From contig CANRCT010000001.1 in assembly GCA_947629175.1 (NCBI GenBank), forward strand, positions 1 to 64,000: 64,000 bases of DNA, in the 5' to 3' direction. Source of the DNA: an uncultured Muribaculaceae bacterium (GTDB lineage: Bacteria > Bacteroidota > Bacteroidia > Bacteroidales > Muribaculaceae). Below are positions 43,842 through 53,249 of the stretch, in pieces. The notes below the pieces were generated by a model. That model worked only from the letters and a program-made list of their open reading frames with translations, did no database searches and was not told where the DNA came from. The stretch's first letter is position 1, and every line of letters starts with the position of its first letter. A program made the position numbers and the translations under genes.

Positions 43842-44286
43842 GACAGCCCTCTTCCCGGGCTCTTTCAATCCTTTTACCCTCGGTCACCTCGATATAGTCG
43901 AGCGTGCCCTCAAGATTTTTGACCGTGTGATCGTGGCTGTGGGCTGCAATATCGGCAAGGCGGAGGCTTCCGAAGACATCGGGCGCAGACTTGAAGTCAT
44001 ACGCCGTGCTACCGCCGATTTAGGCGCAGTAGAGGTCACATCCTATTCTGGCATGACTTCCGATCTCGTAAGGGAAGTCGGAGCAGCGGCCATAATACGC
44101 GGAGTGCGCACTATGGCCGACTATGAATACGAACGTCAGATGGCCGACGTCAATCTGTCGTTAGAGGGTGTGGATACAGTGGTGTTTTTCGCCGATCCCG
44201 ACCTGACACTGATCAGCTCCTCCCTGATAAGGGAACTGGCCCATTACGGCCGCGATATCAGCTGTTTCCTCCCTGATAGCGAATGA
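43822..44286 (+). CDS. coaD: Phosphopantetheine adenylyltransferase (154 aa)
   Basis: The ATG at 43822 gives MTARYPKTALFPGSFNPFTL followed by GH, the T/HxGH nucleotidyltransferase motif, with IIRGVRTMADYEYE and the C-terminal ISSSLIREL. It transfers AMP from ATP to 4'-phosphopantetheine in CoA synthesis. Length is normal (about 155 aa). It overlaps parE by 20 nt in another frame, so translation is coupled. Frames starting further upstream run through parE and are not used. Confidence 0.95.
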   Translation: MTARYPKTALFPGSFNPFTLGHLDIVERALKIFDRVIVAVGCNIGKAEASEDIGRRLEVIRRATADLGAVEVTSYSGMTSDLVREVGAAAIIRGVRTMADYEYERQMADVNLSLEGVDTVVFFADPDLTLISSSLIRELAHYGRDISCFLPDSE

Positions 44287-44339
44287 TGTCCCCGTCGTCG
44301 TATTCCTCAACACACTAACCAAACTCACATAAGCAATAT

Positions 44340-45980
44340 ATGAAATCCAGATTTTTATCTCTGATACTTCTGATAGCCATGATTCCGGCTATGGCTCTCC
44401 GGGTTGCCGGCGCCGACAATAAAAAGGAAAACTCACAACGGCAGTATCTGCCGATACAGAAGCTTATGAACACCTTTCAGGTGATTAGCGGATATTATGT
44501 CGACACAGTCAACGAACCCCATGTGGTGGACGAGGCCATCAAGGCTATGCTCCACACTCTCGATCCACACTCCACATACAGCGACGCGGAGGCCACACGG
44601 GCGCTGACCGAGCCCCTACAGGGTAATTTCAGCGGCATAGGCATACAGTTCAATATGCTTGACGACACAGTCAAGGTGATCCAGACCGTGGTCGGAGGCC
44701 CATCCGAAAAGGTAGGCATTCTCGCCGGCGATCGGATCATGACGGCTAACGATACGGCCATTTCAGGCGTAAAGATGCCCCAGGCCGACGTCATGAAGCG
44801 TCTGCGCGGCCCCAAAGGATCTATCGTGAAGATCGGCGCTTTGCGTCGTGGCACCCCGGGCATGATCTATTTCACGATAGAGCGCGACGATATCCCCACT
44901 TACAGCGTCAATGCCGCCTATATGGCCGATGACAACACAGGATATATCAAGGTGACTCTTTTCGGTGAGACTACGGCAAAGGAGCTGGCTGAAGCCATCG
45001 AGAAGCTTCGCAAGCAGGGCATGACCGATCTCATACTGGATCTTGAGGACAATGGCGGCGGCTATCTGCAGGCGGCCATCGACATGGCCAGCATGCTGCT
45101 CGACGATGACGCCCTGATCGTCTATACGGAGGGACGCGTCCAGCCAGCTACGTATTATAATGCCGCAAAGGCGCTGACGAAATTCGACGGACGCCTGGTA
45201 GTAACCGTCAACCAGTATTCCGCTTCGGCAAGCGAGATCCTCTCAGGAGCCGTGCAGGACAATGACCGTGGTGTCATTGTAGGCCGGCGCACATTCGGCA
45301 AGGGGCTCGTGCAGCGGCCGATACCTTTCCCCGACGGTTCCATGATACGCCTCACGACCGCGAGATATTACACCCCCTCGGGACGTCTGATCCAGAAACC
45401 TTACAAGCCGGGCGAGGAGGAAGACTATGAACTTGACATCATCCATCGCTACGAGGCCGGGGAGTTTTCAAGCGCCGACAGCGTGCATTTCGACGAGGGT
45501 CTGATGAAGCGCACTCTTCACAAGGAACGCAAGGTTTATGGAGGCGGAGGCATAATGCCTGACTCGTTCGTGCCGGTCGATACATCCTACTACAGTAATT
45601 ATTACCGTGATCTCGTGGCAAAAGCTGTCATAAGCCGTTTCAGTCTGACATTTGTCGACGAGCATCGCCGTCAGCTCAAGCACGACTGGCCCACGGAGAA
45701 AGCCTTTGTCGACGGATTCAAGGTGTCGTCGGCAATGATCGACTCAATCACCGCCCTCGGCGAACGAGAGGGAGTGAAACTTGATTCGGCGCAGCTCGCT
45801 GTCAGTCGTCCGGCAATAGAACTTATCGTAAAGGGACTTATCGGCCGCGATATTTTCGAGCAGAGCACATATTACAGAGTCGTCAATCCGATCGATCCAA
45901 TATATCGCCGCGCGCTCGACATCATAAATGATGAGAAAACTTATGGCGGCCTGCTTGACGGGAAGGAAGAGAAAGAGTGA
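44340..45980 (+). CDS. S41-family C-terminal processing protease (546 aa)
   Basis: Signal peptide, then a PDZ domain (about residues 85-180, QGNFSGIGIQFN and VGGPSEKVGILAGDRIM) and an S41 peptidase core with the catalytic Ser in NQYSASASEIL and Lys in RRTFGKGLVQ, the Ser-Lys dyad of CtpA/Prc proteases. About 200 further residues follow the core. It cleaves periplasmic substrates near their C-termini. It starts 53 nt after coaD. Confidence 0.9.
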   Translation: MKSRFLSLILLIAMIPAMALRVAGADNKKENSQRQYLPIQKLMNTFQVISGYYVDTVNEPHVVDEAIKAMLHTLDPHSTYSDAEATRALTEPLQGNFSGIGIQFNMLDDTVKVIQTVVGGPSEKVGILAGDRIMTANDTAISGVKMPQADVMKRLRGPKGSIVKIGALRRGTPGMIYFTIERDDIPTYSVNAAYMADDNTGYIKVTLFGETTAKELAEAIEKLRKQGMTDLILDLEDNGGGYLQAAIDMASMLLDDDALIVYTEGRVQPATYYNAAKALTKFDGRLVVTVNQYSASASEILSGAVQDNDRGVIVGRRTFGKGLVQRPIPFPDGSMIRLTTARYYTPSGRLIQKPYKPGEEEDYELDIIHRYEAGEFSSADSVHFDEGLMKRTLHKERKVYGGGGIMPDSFVPVDTSYYSNYYRDLVAKAVISRFSLTFVDEHRRQLKHDWPTEKAFVDGFKVSSAMIDSITALGEREGVKLDSAQLAVSRPAIELIVKGLIGRDIFEQSTYYRVVNPIDPIYRRALDIINDEKTYGGLLDGKEEKE

Positions 45981-46023
45981 TCTCACTTGCGAACCGACCC
46001 CGGCGGATGCGCGTTGAAAAGGT

Positions 46024-46473
46024 ATGAGACGTATATCCTATCTTCTGACTGTCATTGCCATCGCTATTGTGGCATGGAGCTGCGACAGCGATGCCTGGGA
46101 CGAGATGCCCGACCGCGCGCAGCGCTTCGTATCGCAATATTTTCCCGGGGTACAGGCTTCGGCTACTTCTGTCGGCGCTGACGGGCAGTATACAGTGACG
46201 CTGCGCAATTCGGCCACGATCGTTTTTACAGAGCTGGGTGTATGGCTTTCGGTCGACGGCAACGGGACAGCGTTGCCGTCAAATCTTCTCTTCAACGAGC
46301 TGCCACAGGCGTTTTACCGCTATCTTGATGAGATGGAGGCGGTGACCGACGGCGTATATACGCTTCGGCGCGACGACACTCATTATTTCGCAGGGCTGCT
46401 CGACACTACTGTCGGCTACGATATTGCCTCGGGACGCGTGTATTATCCCGATACAGATCAGTCGGCGCGATAA
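46024..46473 (+). CDS. PepSY-like (BLIP-like) lipoprotein (149 aa)
   Basis: The N-terminus is a lipoprotein signal (VIAIAIVAWSC, lipid on Cys20). The mature part, with RAQRFVSQYFPGVQ and later TIVFTELGVWLSVDGNGTAL, matches the PepSY-like, beta-lactamase-inhibitor-like domain proteins common in Bacteroidetes, which have no proven role. Only one and a half such units fit, so it is a short member. Its 3' end overlaps the convergent minus-strand gene by 16 nt. Confidence 0.75.
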   Translation: MRRISYLLTVIAIAIVAWSCDSDAWDEMPDRAQRFVSQYFPGVQASATSVGADGQYTVTLRNSATIVFTELGVWLSVDGNGTALPSNLLFNELPQAFYRYLDEMEAVTDGVYTLRRDDTHYFAGLLDTTVGYDIASGRVYYPDTDQSAR

Positions 46474-47453
46474 AACCTTATGGTGGATTTCATCAGCGGA
46501 AAGTTGAGCGACAATATGGCGTTCTGCTCCATCGACGCGTTGAGATCCGTCGATATAAGCTTCATTTCGCTGTCATACCACTGAAGATCCCAGTGATTGG
46601 CAAACGGCAGTGCTTTGAGGCGCCCTTTCAGCATGCCCTGTCGCCATTTCGACGGATTGACTTCGGCTCCTCCCAGATACACGATATCGTATTCTCCCTT
46701 GCGGCCGTCTGACGCTTCAATTATCCCGAGCCGGTAGCGGCCCCCGATCATTGCGCGTCGGGAGTCGGTATCGCGGTCGAGATACTCCCATACTCCGACC
46801 GGCGATCCCGGTTGGCGGTCACGGTTTCGTATTGCGTTCTCGTCAATGCCCGTCTGAAGTATGGAAAGCATGTCGCGACGATAGGCGCCGACGGCGAGGG
46901 GAATGTCAACGCCTGCTGAAGCCATGATGGCGATGTCGCCTGCTGTTGCCTTCTGGCAGCTGACTGTCACAATCTGCCTCGGGTCGGTCTTGCCGATGCT
47001 TATGGTGGCTGTCGCCTTGTCGGGATCCAGTTCGACCACGAGCAGATTGTGTCCGGGAGCCGGACAGATGCCTTCGCGACACTCTTCTGAAACCATTATG
47101 CTGTCGCCTTCTCCCCTGGATCGCCTCATCACTTCAAGATGAATATAGCGGTCGTCGACGGTGTCGTCGAGCGTCGCGGCTCCCGGACGGATAATGGCTG
47201 AATAGAACTCATCTGGCCCGGACATGCCCCATATTATCCCTGCACAGCATTCTTGCCGGCCGGTGCGGATGCCGGTATGACCGAAACCGATGCGTGCCTC
47301 TGCGGCTATAGGGATCAGATTGGGTGCAGGCTGCCTGATGATGACCACCGTATCGGCTGTGGTATGCAGAGTATCGAGATATACGCGGCGTTCTTCGGCC
47401 GAAGCCGTCATAGCCAGCATGATGGCGGCAAGGAGAGAAAACAGTGTCTTCAT
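46458..47453 (-). CDS. Secreted protein of unknown function (331 aa)
   Basis: The ATG at 47453 gives a signal peptide (MKTLFSLLAAIMLAMTASAE). The mature protein is rich in beta strands, with two Cys pairs (QECCAG and EECREGICP). No domain was recognised; the alternation of strands suggests a jelly-roll or lectin-like fold, but this is only an impression. It overlaps miaA by 4 nt and is the last gene of the minus-strand group, so it is translated with it. A longer frame upstream lies inside miaA and is not used. Confidence 0.7.
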   Translation of the reverse strand: MKTLFSLLAAIMLAMTASAEERRVYLDTLHTTADTVVIIRQPAPNLIPIAAEARIGFGHTGIRTGRQECCAGIIWGMSGPDEFYSAIIRPGAATLDDTVDDRYIHLEVMRRSRGEGDSIMVSEECREGICPAPGHNLLVVELDPDKATATISIGKTDPRQIVTVSCQKATAGDIAIMASAGVDIPLAVGAYRRDMLSILQTGIDENAIRNRDRQPGSPVGVWEYLDRDTDSRRAMIGGRYRLGIIEASDGRKGEYDIVYLGGAEVNPSKWRQGMLKGRLKALPFANHWDLQWYDSEMKLISTDLNASMEQNAILSLNFPLMKSTIRFYRAD

Positions 47454-48370
47454 CGGCGGGCGTTGTCGAGTGAAACCACACGTTCGGTAAATTCGTCGGC
47501 GTCGAGGTCGAAGGGCAGCCAGTGGATGGTGAATCCACGCCTCTCCATCCCTCTGAACCATGTCATCTGGCGTTTTGCAAACTGATGTATGGCTATCAGC
47601 AGCTGGGAAAACATCTCCTCCCGGCTTAAAGCACCTGTCAGATACAGCGTGACGAATTTGTATTCAAGTCCGTAATAGATAAGATCCTCCGGAGCTATTC
47701 CGGAGTCGAGCAGTCTCTTGACCTCCTCTATCATTCCCTCATGATCTATGCGGTGGCGCAGACGGCTTTCGATGCGCGTCCTTCGGCTTTCGCGGTCGAT
47801 CTCCACTCCTATGATAAGCGATTGCGGGGGATTGCCGTCGCATCTGCCACCCTCGGCCTCGGGATGCAAGGTATACCACCGCTGGATCTCTATGGCCCTG
47901 ATGGCGCGTTGAGGCGTGTCGACGTCGGTGATGTTGTGAAGTGTCTTCATCGACGCCAGTATCTCTGTCAGCTCATCAAGTGTCTTTCCGGCAAGACTAT
48001 CACGCAATACCGGATCGGGAGGCACTTCGGGGAGCCGTAGACCTTTTATAAGGCTCTCCACATAAAGCCCTGTGCCTCCGCATACAATGGGCCTGCGCCC
48101 TCGTGAAAGTATATCGGATTCGGCCCTGGAGGCGTCGCGCACGAATTCAAAGAGATTGTATTTGTAGCCTGCCGGAACGACATCGAGCAGATGCACGGGC
48201 ACGTCGCCGTATTCGGCTGCGTCCTTTCCCGTGCCTATATCCATGCCGCGGTATATCTGCCGGGAGTCGGCGCTTATGATCTCGCCGCCGATGCGTCGCG
48301 CCAGACTGACGGCTCTTGAGGTCTTGCCTGATGCTGTAGGGCCGGTGATGACAATGGTGGAGGGGCTCAT
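47450..48370 (-). CDS. miaA: tRNA dimethylallyltransferase (306 aa)
   Basis: P-loop GPTASGKT (residues 10-17), SADSRQIYRGMDIGTGK and the VGGTGLYVESLIKGL-like segment (reads CGGTGLY) define MiaA, which adds a dimethylallyl group to A37 of tRNAs reading UNN codons. RQMTWFRGM near the C-terminus is the expected tRNA-binding part. Length is normal. It overlaps the genes on both sides by 4 nt. Confidence 0.96.
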   Translation of the reverse strand: MSPSTIVITGPTASGKTSRAVSLARRIGGEIISADSRQIYRGMDIGTGKDAAEYGDVPVHLLDVVPAGYKYNLFEFVRDASRAESDILSRGRRPIVCGGTGLYVESLIKGLRLPEVPPDPVLRDSLAGKTLDELTEILASMKTLHNITDVDTPQRAIRAIEIQRWYTLHPEAEGGRCDGNPPQSLIIGVEIDRESRRTRIESRLRHRIDHEGMIEEVKRLLDSGIAPEDLIYYGLEYKFVTLYLTGALSREEMFSQLLIAIHQFAKRQMTWFRGMERRGFTIHWLPFDLDADEFTERVVSLDNARR

Positions 48371-49704
48371 GCGTTGCCTGTGATATGCTTTTTCCAGAAC
48401 CGACGTAAACGATAAAATGGCTTGTCGGCGTTGAATTCGTTGACCGAAAGCCAGTTGTTGTCGTTATAGTCGATCTGCCACTTGTGTACGTCGCGCAGCC
48501 TGAACGTCGGCTGGTAATGCTTTATCCTGTAGCGCCGCTGTCCCTGGCTGTCGTAGGTCTTCCACGCCATGGCCATCGTGTGCAGACGGTAGACTTCGGC
48601 CGACAGCAATTTAGCTGTCTGACGTGTGTCGATCAGACGGCCCATCTGGTATATTGAGGCAAATATCAGCTCAGGTCTTGCAAGGGCGAGGGAGGATGCC
48701 TCTTTTTCTGACAAAAAGCAGATGAAGTGGAAAATATTGCAGTCGGCGTTGCCGTTGTCAGTGACATACATCGGACGGATCTCCGCATTAATTCCCATCA
48801 GATCCCTGAAAATAGAGTGAGCTTCATCAAGCCCGATCTTCTGGCGGTGGGGGATTATAAGTGAGGCGGGAGTGTCGTAGCAAGTGTCGGCAAAGTTTAT
48901 GTTCATGTCAGGATCCGCCTGCGGCGGACGGACCACGATGGTATTGTCGGCGATTATGATGAACCGTATAAGTGTGGAACGCCTCATCTGCTGGCCGCTC
49001 CCTTCGAAATGCTCCTCATAGTAGTTGCAAAGTCCCATATAGCGGACAGCCATCATCACTATGGTGATGACGAACACCGCCAGAGGAGTCCAGAAGAATA
49101 CCAGCCGGTCAGGCTCATTGAGATTTACGTTTACGTAGGCGAGGAAATAGTAGACCCATCCGACGAGAGTCACCAATGCCGATACGTTCAGAAGCATGCG
49201 GGTCTGGTACTTGCCCTCCTGTGAGAAGAGATTGCCGAGAAATCCCCGCTCGGCGGGAAATCCGTTGCGTATCTTGCAGTCACGGCAGAATCTCAGCTTG
49301 CCCCCTCTGACTACTGCGAATAGGGTTACTGCGACTGTGACAGGGCCGATGACCAGAACGGTGATAAACGGTATCTCGGTGTTGATGGTGTCGCCCTCGA
49401 AGATTGTCTCTATCAGGTGGCGTGAATACAGCATCAGCACTACGACCATCACCACGGCCGTCCAGAAAAAAATTCTGGCGGCCAGAAACGGAAGGATGTA
49501 GCATGACGGCAATTTCTTCCGTCGGTTGGCTTTGACAAGCATGAAAAAGCCCATCTGTATCATTATGGCCACCACTGGCACTGCGGCCGGCGGCATCCAC
49601 AGCGACAACACCACGAGCAGCGATATGGCTCCGGCCACCATGACCCAGTTGAGCCACAGCCTGAATATTCCTTCGAGATTTTCGTGCCGGAGATTTATCG
49701 CCAT
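48367..49704 (-). CDS. Membrane protein of unknown function with a CxxC motif (445 aa)
   Basis: Two hydrophobic hairpins at residues about 15-55 and 65-130 are followed by a loop with FCRDCKIRNG (CxxC), a second pair of helices (about 175-225) and a soluble C-terminal half of about 220 residues. I recognise no domain in the soluble part. The layout of membrane anchor plus large cytoplasmic domain would suit a sensor or enzyme. It overlaps miaA by 4 nt and follows DPP-IV by 31 nt. Confidence 0.7.
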   Translation of the reverse strand: MAINLRHENLEGIFRLWLNWVMVAGAISLLVVLSLWMPPAAVPVVAIMIQMGFFMLVKANRRKKLPSCYILPFLAARIFFWTAVVMVVVLMLYSRHLIETIFEGDTINTEIPFITVLVIGPVTVAVTLFAVVRGGKLRFCRDCKIRNGFPAERGFLGNLFSQEGKYQTRMLLNVSALVTLVGWVYYFLAYVNVNLNEPDRLVFFWTPLAVFVITIVMMAVRYMGLCNYYEEHFEGSGQQMRRSTLIRFIIIADNTIVVRPPQADPDMNINFADTCYDTPASLIIPHRQKIGLDEAHSIFRDLMGINAEIRPMYVTDNGNADCNIFHFICFLSEKEASSLALARPELIFASIYQMGRLIDTRQTAKLLSAEVYRLHTMAMAWKTYDSQGQRRYRIKHYQPTFRLRDVHKWQIDYNDNNWLSVNEFNADKPFYRLRRFWKKHITGNA

Positions 49705-49735
49705 TTTGGTTATGAGTCGGTTTCTGTAAGTCTGT

Positions 49736-51922
49736 TTACTTCATGTTGCGGTCGAAGTAGTCGAGCATTCTGGCGAATACTACCGTCTGCGCTCCGCAAC
49801 CGTTTATCGAGTGATCCATGTTGGGGAAGAACAGCACGTCGCACCAGCGACCCGCGCCTTCCATGGCGGCAACATATTCCACGGTGTTGGAGAAATGTAC
49901 ATTGTCGTCGGCCGTGCCGTGCATCACCAGCAGCGGGCACTTTACATCCTTAACAAAATTAAGCGGCGCAGAGTTGAAATAGCCCTCGGCATTTTCCTGC
50001 GGAGTGAGCATATAGCGTTCGGCATATACGGTGTCGTAATAGCGCCAGTCGGTCACGGGAGCTACAGCCACGGCGGCTGCATAGGGCGCGTCGGGCCGCG
50101 ATGCGGCCATCAGAGTCTCATATCCTCCGAAGCTCCACCCGTGGATGCCTATGCGGCGCGGATCGACAAACGGCTGCGAGGCTGCCCAGCGGGCTGCATT
50201 GACCTGGTCGATGGATTCGTAATGTCCGAGATTGCGGTATACTACATCCTGAAATGCCCGGCCGCGTCCGCCTGTGCCGCGTCCGTCCACGCATACGATA
50301 ATATATCCGCGTGTAGTATAGTATGTCATCCAGCCGATGTTCCACTCGTTGAGCACCTGCTGGGATCCCGGGCCGCTGTACTGGTACATTACCACGGGAT
50401 ATTTTTTCGCCGGGTCAAACGATGCAGGTTTGAGGATATATCCGTTGAGTGTGACTCCGTCGCTCTGCATGGTGAAGAATTCGCGGTGAGGCTCCATGCC
50501 GTAGCGGGCCTTGATGTCGGCGTTGTCTTCAAGCACCTTCACCTCTTTGTCGGCCGCAGTGCGCAGTGTATATACCGGAGGAGTGGTGACATCGGTGAAA
50601 CGCACGGTATAGAAAGCCATGTCGGGGCTGAACGATGCCGAAGCCGAACCCTCTGCCGGAGTCAGGTCGGTGATGCGTCCTTTGGCGTCGATGCGGCTGA
50701 CCACGCGGTTGATGGCGCCGGTGCGGGTCGACTGGAAGTAGTGGCAGGCACGCTTCTGGTCGTAACCGTAGTAGGCCGTGACATCGAAATCTCCCGAGGT
50801 TATGGCTCCGAGAAGCGCCCCGGTGTAGGCGTAGCGGTATAGATGGTCGTAGCCTGTGCGCGACGAGGTGATGACAAAGAAGTCGGGATACCATTTGATA
50901 TCTTCGTATGCGGCCGGAGAGAGCCATGCGCTGTGCTCTTCAGTAAGTATCGGTTTTACGACTGTCGATCTTGGATTGACGGCATACAGTTCCATGCGCG
51001 ACTGGGCGCGGTTGAGTGTCGCCACCATCAGGCGGTCGGGAGAGAAAGCGAATTCAATGCGGGGAATGTATTCTATGCGGCTGTCGGGGAGGGTGATTTC
51101 CTTTGTATTCCTGTTGTCGATATCGTAGGCGTGGATGCTTACCGTTGAGTTCTTTTCACCCGCCACCGGATATTTGTAGGTGAACTGGCCCGGATAGAGT
51201 GCGTATGCCTTGTCGGGATGGCAATATCCCTCGTAGAGGGGAAAAGAGAAAAGCCTGACGTCGGCCTCGCGGTATTTCAGATAGCAGAGCATGCGGCTGT
51301 CGGGCGCCCATGTCATGGATGATGATGTGGTGAATTCCTCTTCATACGTCCAGTCGGGAACACCGTTGATCACTTCATTCTTGGCTCCGTCGGTCGTTAC
51401 GGCGACTTCGGTCCAGTAGTCGAGTTTGCGCAGGTATATGTTGCCTTGGTCGACAAACGCCACCATGCGGCCGTCGGGCGAGAACATGGGAGCCTGCTGA
51501 CGTGGATGGTCGGTCGACAGCGGTTTGAGGATGCGGGAATGCAGGTCGTAAATATAATAGCAGGCTGTGAATGACCGGCGGTAGATGTAGGAAATCTCGT
51601 TCCATACCATTATCTTGCTGCCGTCGGGGCTCATCCTGAAGCCGTCGATGCGGTCGGTGGTGTTTTCGCGCGTGTTGGCCAGATCAAGCACGGTCTCCAG
51701 CTCTTTGGCTGTGCGCGTATCGTACTTGACGATTTTCTTGCCGTCGGTCGAAAGCTGCAGGTAGAATGCTCCGTCGGAAGTGTAGGTGAAAGAGCGCGGT
51801 GATGCGCAGTAGTGTTCCGGTCCGAGATAGCGGTCGATGTTTTTGAAGTCGGCTACGCCTGCTGCCGATGCTGACAGTGTCAGAGCGGCTGCCGTGGCGG
51901 TCATGATGGTGCGGAGTGTCAT
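49736..51922 (-). CDS. Dipeptidyl peptidase IV-type S9 protease (728 aa)
   Basis: Signal peptide (TAAALTLSASAAG), then a DPP-IV beta-propeller (about residues 50-480) and an alpha/beta hydrolase domain with catalytic Ser in GWSFGGY (S597), Asp in GTADDN (D672 or D673) and His in NMDHS (H704). The propeller's double Glu is visible in TYEEEF. It removes X-Pro dipeptides from peptides in the periplasm or at the cell surface. Length is typical of Bacteroidetes DPP-IV. Confidence 0.93.
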   Translation of the reverse strand: MTLRTIMTATAAALTLSASAAGVADFKNIDRYLGPEHYCASPRSFTYTSDGAFYLQLSTDGKKIVKYDTRTAKELETVLDLANTRENTTDRIDGFRMSPDGSKIMVWNEISYIYRRSFTACYYIYDLHSRILKPLSTDHPRQQAPMFSPDGRMVAFVDQGNIYLRKLDYWTEVAVTTDGAKNEVINGVPDWTYEEEFTTSSSMTWAPDSRMLCYLKYREADVRLFSFPLYEGYCHPDKAYALYPGQFTYKYPVAGEKNSTVSIHAYDIDNRNTKEITLPDSRIEYIPRIEFAFSPDRLMVATLNRAQSRMELYAVNPRSTVVKPILTEEHSAWLSPAAYEDIKWYPDFFVITSSRTGYDHLYRYAYTGALLGAITSGDFDVTAYYGYDQKRACHYFQSTRTGAINRVVSRIDAKGRITDLTPAEGSASASFSPDMAFYTVRFTDVTTPPVYTLRTAADKEVKVLEDNADIKARYGMEPHREFFTMQSDGVTLNGYILKPASFDPAKKYPVVMYQYSGPGSQQVLNEWNIGWMTYYTTRGYIIVCVDGRGTGGRGRAFQDVVYRNLGHYESIDQVNAARWAASQPFVDPRRIGIHGWSFGGYETLMAASRPDAPYAAAVAVAPVTDWRYYDTVYAERYMLTPQENAEGYFNSAPLNFVKDVKCPLLVMHGTADDNVHFSNTVEYVAAMEGAGRWCDVLFFPNMDHSINGCGAQTVVFARMLDYFDRNMK

Positions 51923-51970
51923 CGTATGTGGTTTTATTTGTTTACATTTTGGTCGGTAAATGACAGAGGT

Positions 51971-53230
51971 TTACCAGAGCGAAAGCTGTCTGTCGTCGTC
52001 GGCCGGAGGATTTTTTTTCGGGGGTTCCTTATAGCCGAAGTCGTCATCGTTCTTCTCCGTTTTTTCCTGGCGGGGCGGCGGGGTGGACACAAACCAGTCG
52101 TCGGAATCCATCAGCTCGTCGATGGCGCTGAAGCGTTTCGGCGCCGGGAGGTTTTCATCCCGTTTGCGGCGTCCGCGTTTCTGTCGGGCTTTTTTCTCTT
52201 TCTGGACCGGCTTGCCGGTAGTGCGTTGCTGCTCGTTGTCGGGGGTCGGTATGACGTCGGGTATCTCGGTGAGTTCGAGGTGCGACATGTCGTAGACATC
52301 CTTCTTGGCCAGGCGGTCAGCCTCGCGGAGAGCATCAGCGAGCTTGAGGTTGAGATTGCGGATTATGTCGTCGCGCTGCTGCAGATCAGAGTTTAATCTC
52401 TCTACGGTCTGACTTGATTCGGCGAGATCTTTCTCAAGCTTCACGGCACGCCGCTCGGCTTCCGATGCCGAATCGGAAAGAGCTGAGATGCGGCTTCCAA
52501 GCTGGGCTTCGGCCTGCTCTTTCTCGGCTGTAAGGTTTTCGATTTTTTCACGGATAGCCGACATTTCGGCATTCTCTTCGCGCAGCCGTTCAAGCTCTTC
52601 GATCATCTGGGAGGTGGCTTGCGGGTCGACGGCGCCCTCGCCGAGACCTGCCACACGCAGTTTGTTGAGCATGCTCCGGTTTTCAAGTGAAAGTTGCTCT
52701 TTCTCTGCCTCAAGAGTGCTTACCTGGATCTCAAGATCATGCACCCGCTCGGTAAGTGCGCGTTTCTGCCGCTGGTTGCTCAGCCTCTCGCCTTTCGACT
52801 CCTCACGGCTTTGCTCAAGCTGCTCTTTCTGCCGGCGGAGAGTCTCCACTTCCTCCACAAGCCCCCGGCGGGTCTGCTCCCATTCCTGAAGGCCCATGTC
52901 GTGGGCCCGTTTTATGGCCTGACGCATGCGCCCGGCGACATCGGCGCTGATATGTTCAAGCAGATACTGTTTCTGCGCGTCGGTGTCGAGGCAGCGGCTG
53001 ACGAATTCGGGCTGCGTGGAATTGAAGAGTTCCACCACTGCCGTAAGCATGTCGGCCGGCAGACTGTCGTCGGCCGGACATGGGGGATTGCATTCGCCGG
53101 CGGCTTCCGCCTCTCCCGGTCGGTCGGCCGACGCTGCCGATAGTTCTTCATCCTGAGTGATGTCGGCTATATCATCATCGTCGTCGGCATTAATGCCGAG
53201 TGATCTTCTTATTTTTTTTATTATGGACAT
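51971..53230 (-). CDS. Coiled-coil protein ending in a clamp-binding-like QLSLW motif (419 aa)
   Basis: An acidic N-terminus (residues 15-60) and a short helical domain (60-115) are followed by a continuous coiled coil at about 115-310 with heptads rich in Glu, Gln, Leu and Arg. A basic stretch (KEKKARQKRGRRKRDE) precedes a disordered acidic tail that ends with RQLSLW. The final QLSLW is very close to QLSLF, the consensus by which DNA-metabolism proteins bind the sliding clamp DnaN. No signal peptide, so cytoplasmic. The gene starts 19 nt after the receiver/PPDK-N fusion. No family was recognised. Confidence 0.75.
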   Translation of the reverse strand: MSIIKKIRRSLGINADDDDDIADITQDEELSAASADRPGEAEAAGECNPPCPADDSLPADMLTAVVELFNSTQPEFVSRCLDTDAQKQYLLEHISADVAGRMRQAIKRAHDMGLQEWEQTRRGLVEEVETLRRQKEQLEQSREESKGERLSNQRQKRALTERVHDLEIQVSTLEAEKEQLSLENRSMLNKLRVAGLGEGAVDPQATSQMIEELERLREENAEMSAIREKIENLTAEKEQAEAQLGSRISALSDSASEAERRAVKLEKDLAESSQTVERLNSDLQQRDDIIRNLNLKLADALREADRLAKKDVYDMSHLELTEIPDVIPTPDNEQQRTTGKPVQKEKKARQKRGRRKRDENLPAPKRFSAIDELMDSDDWFVSTPPPRQEKTEKNDDDFGYKEPPKKNPPADDDRQLSLW

Positions 53231-53249
53231 TACAATGTTGATTTCAGTT

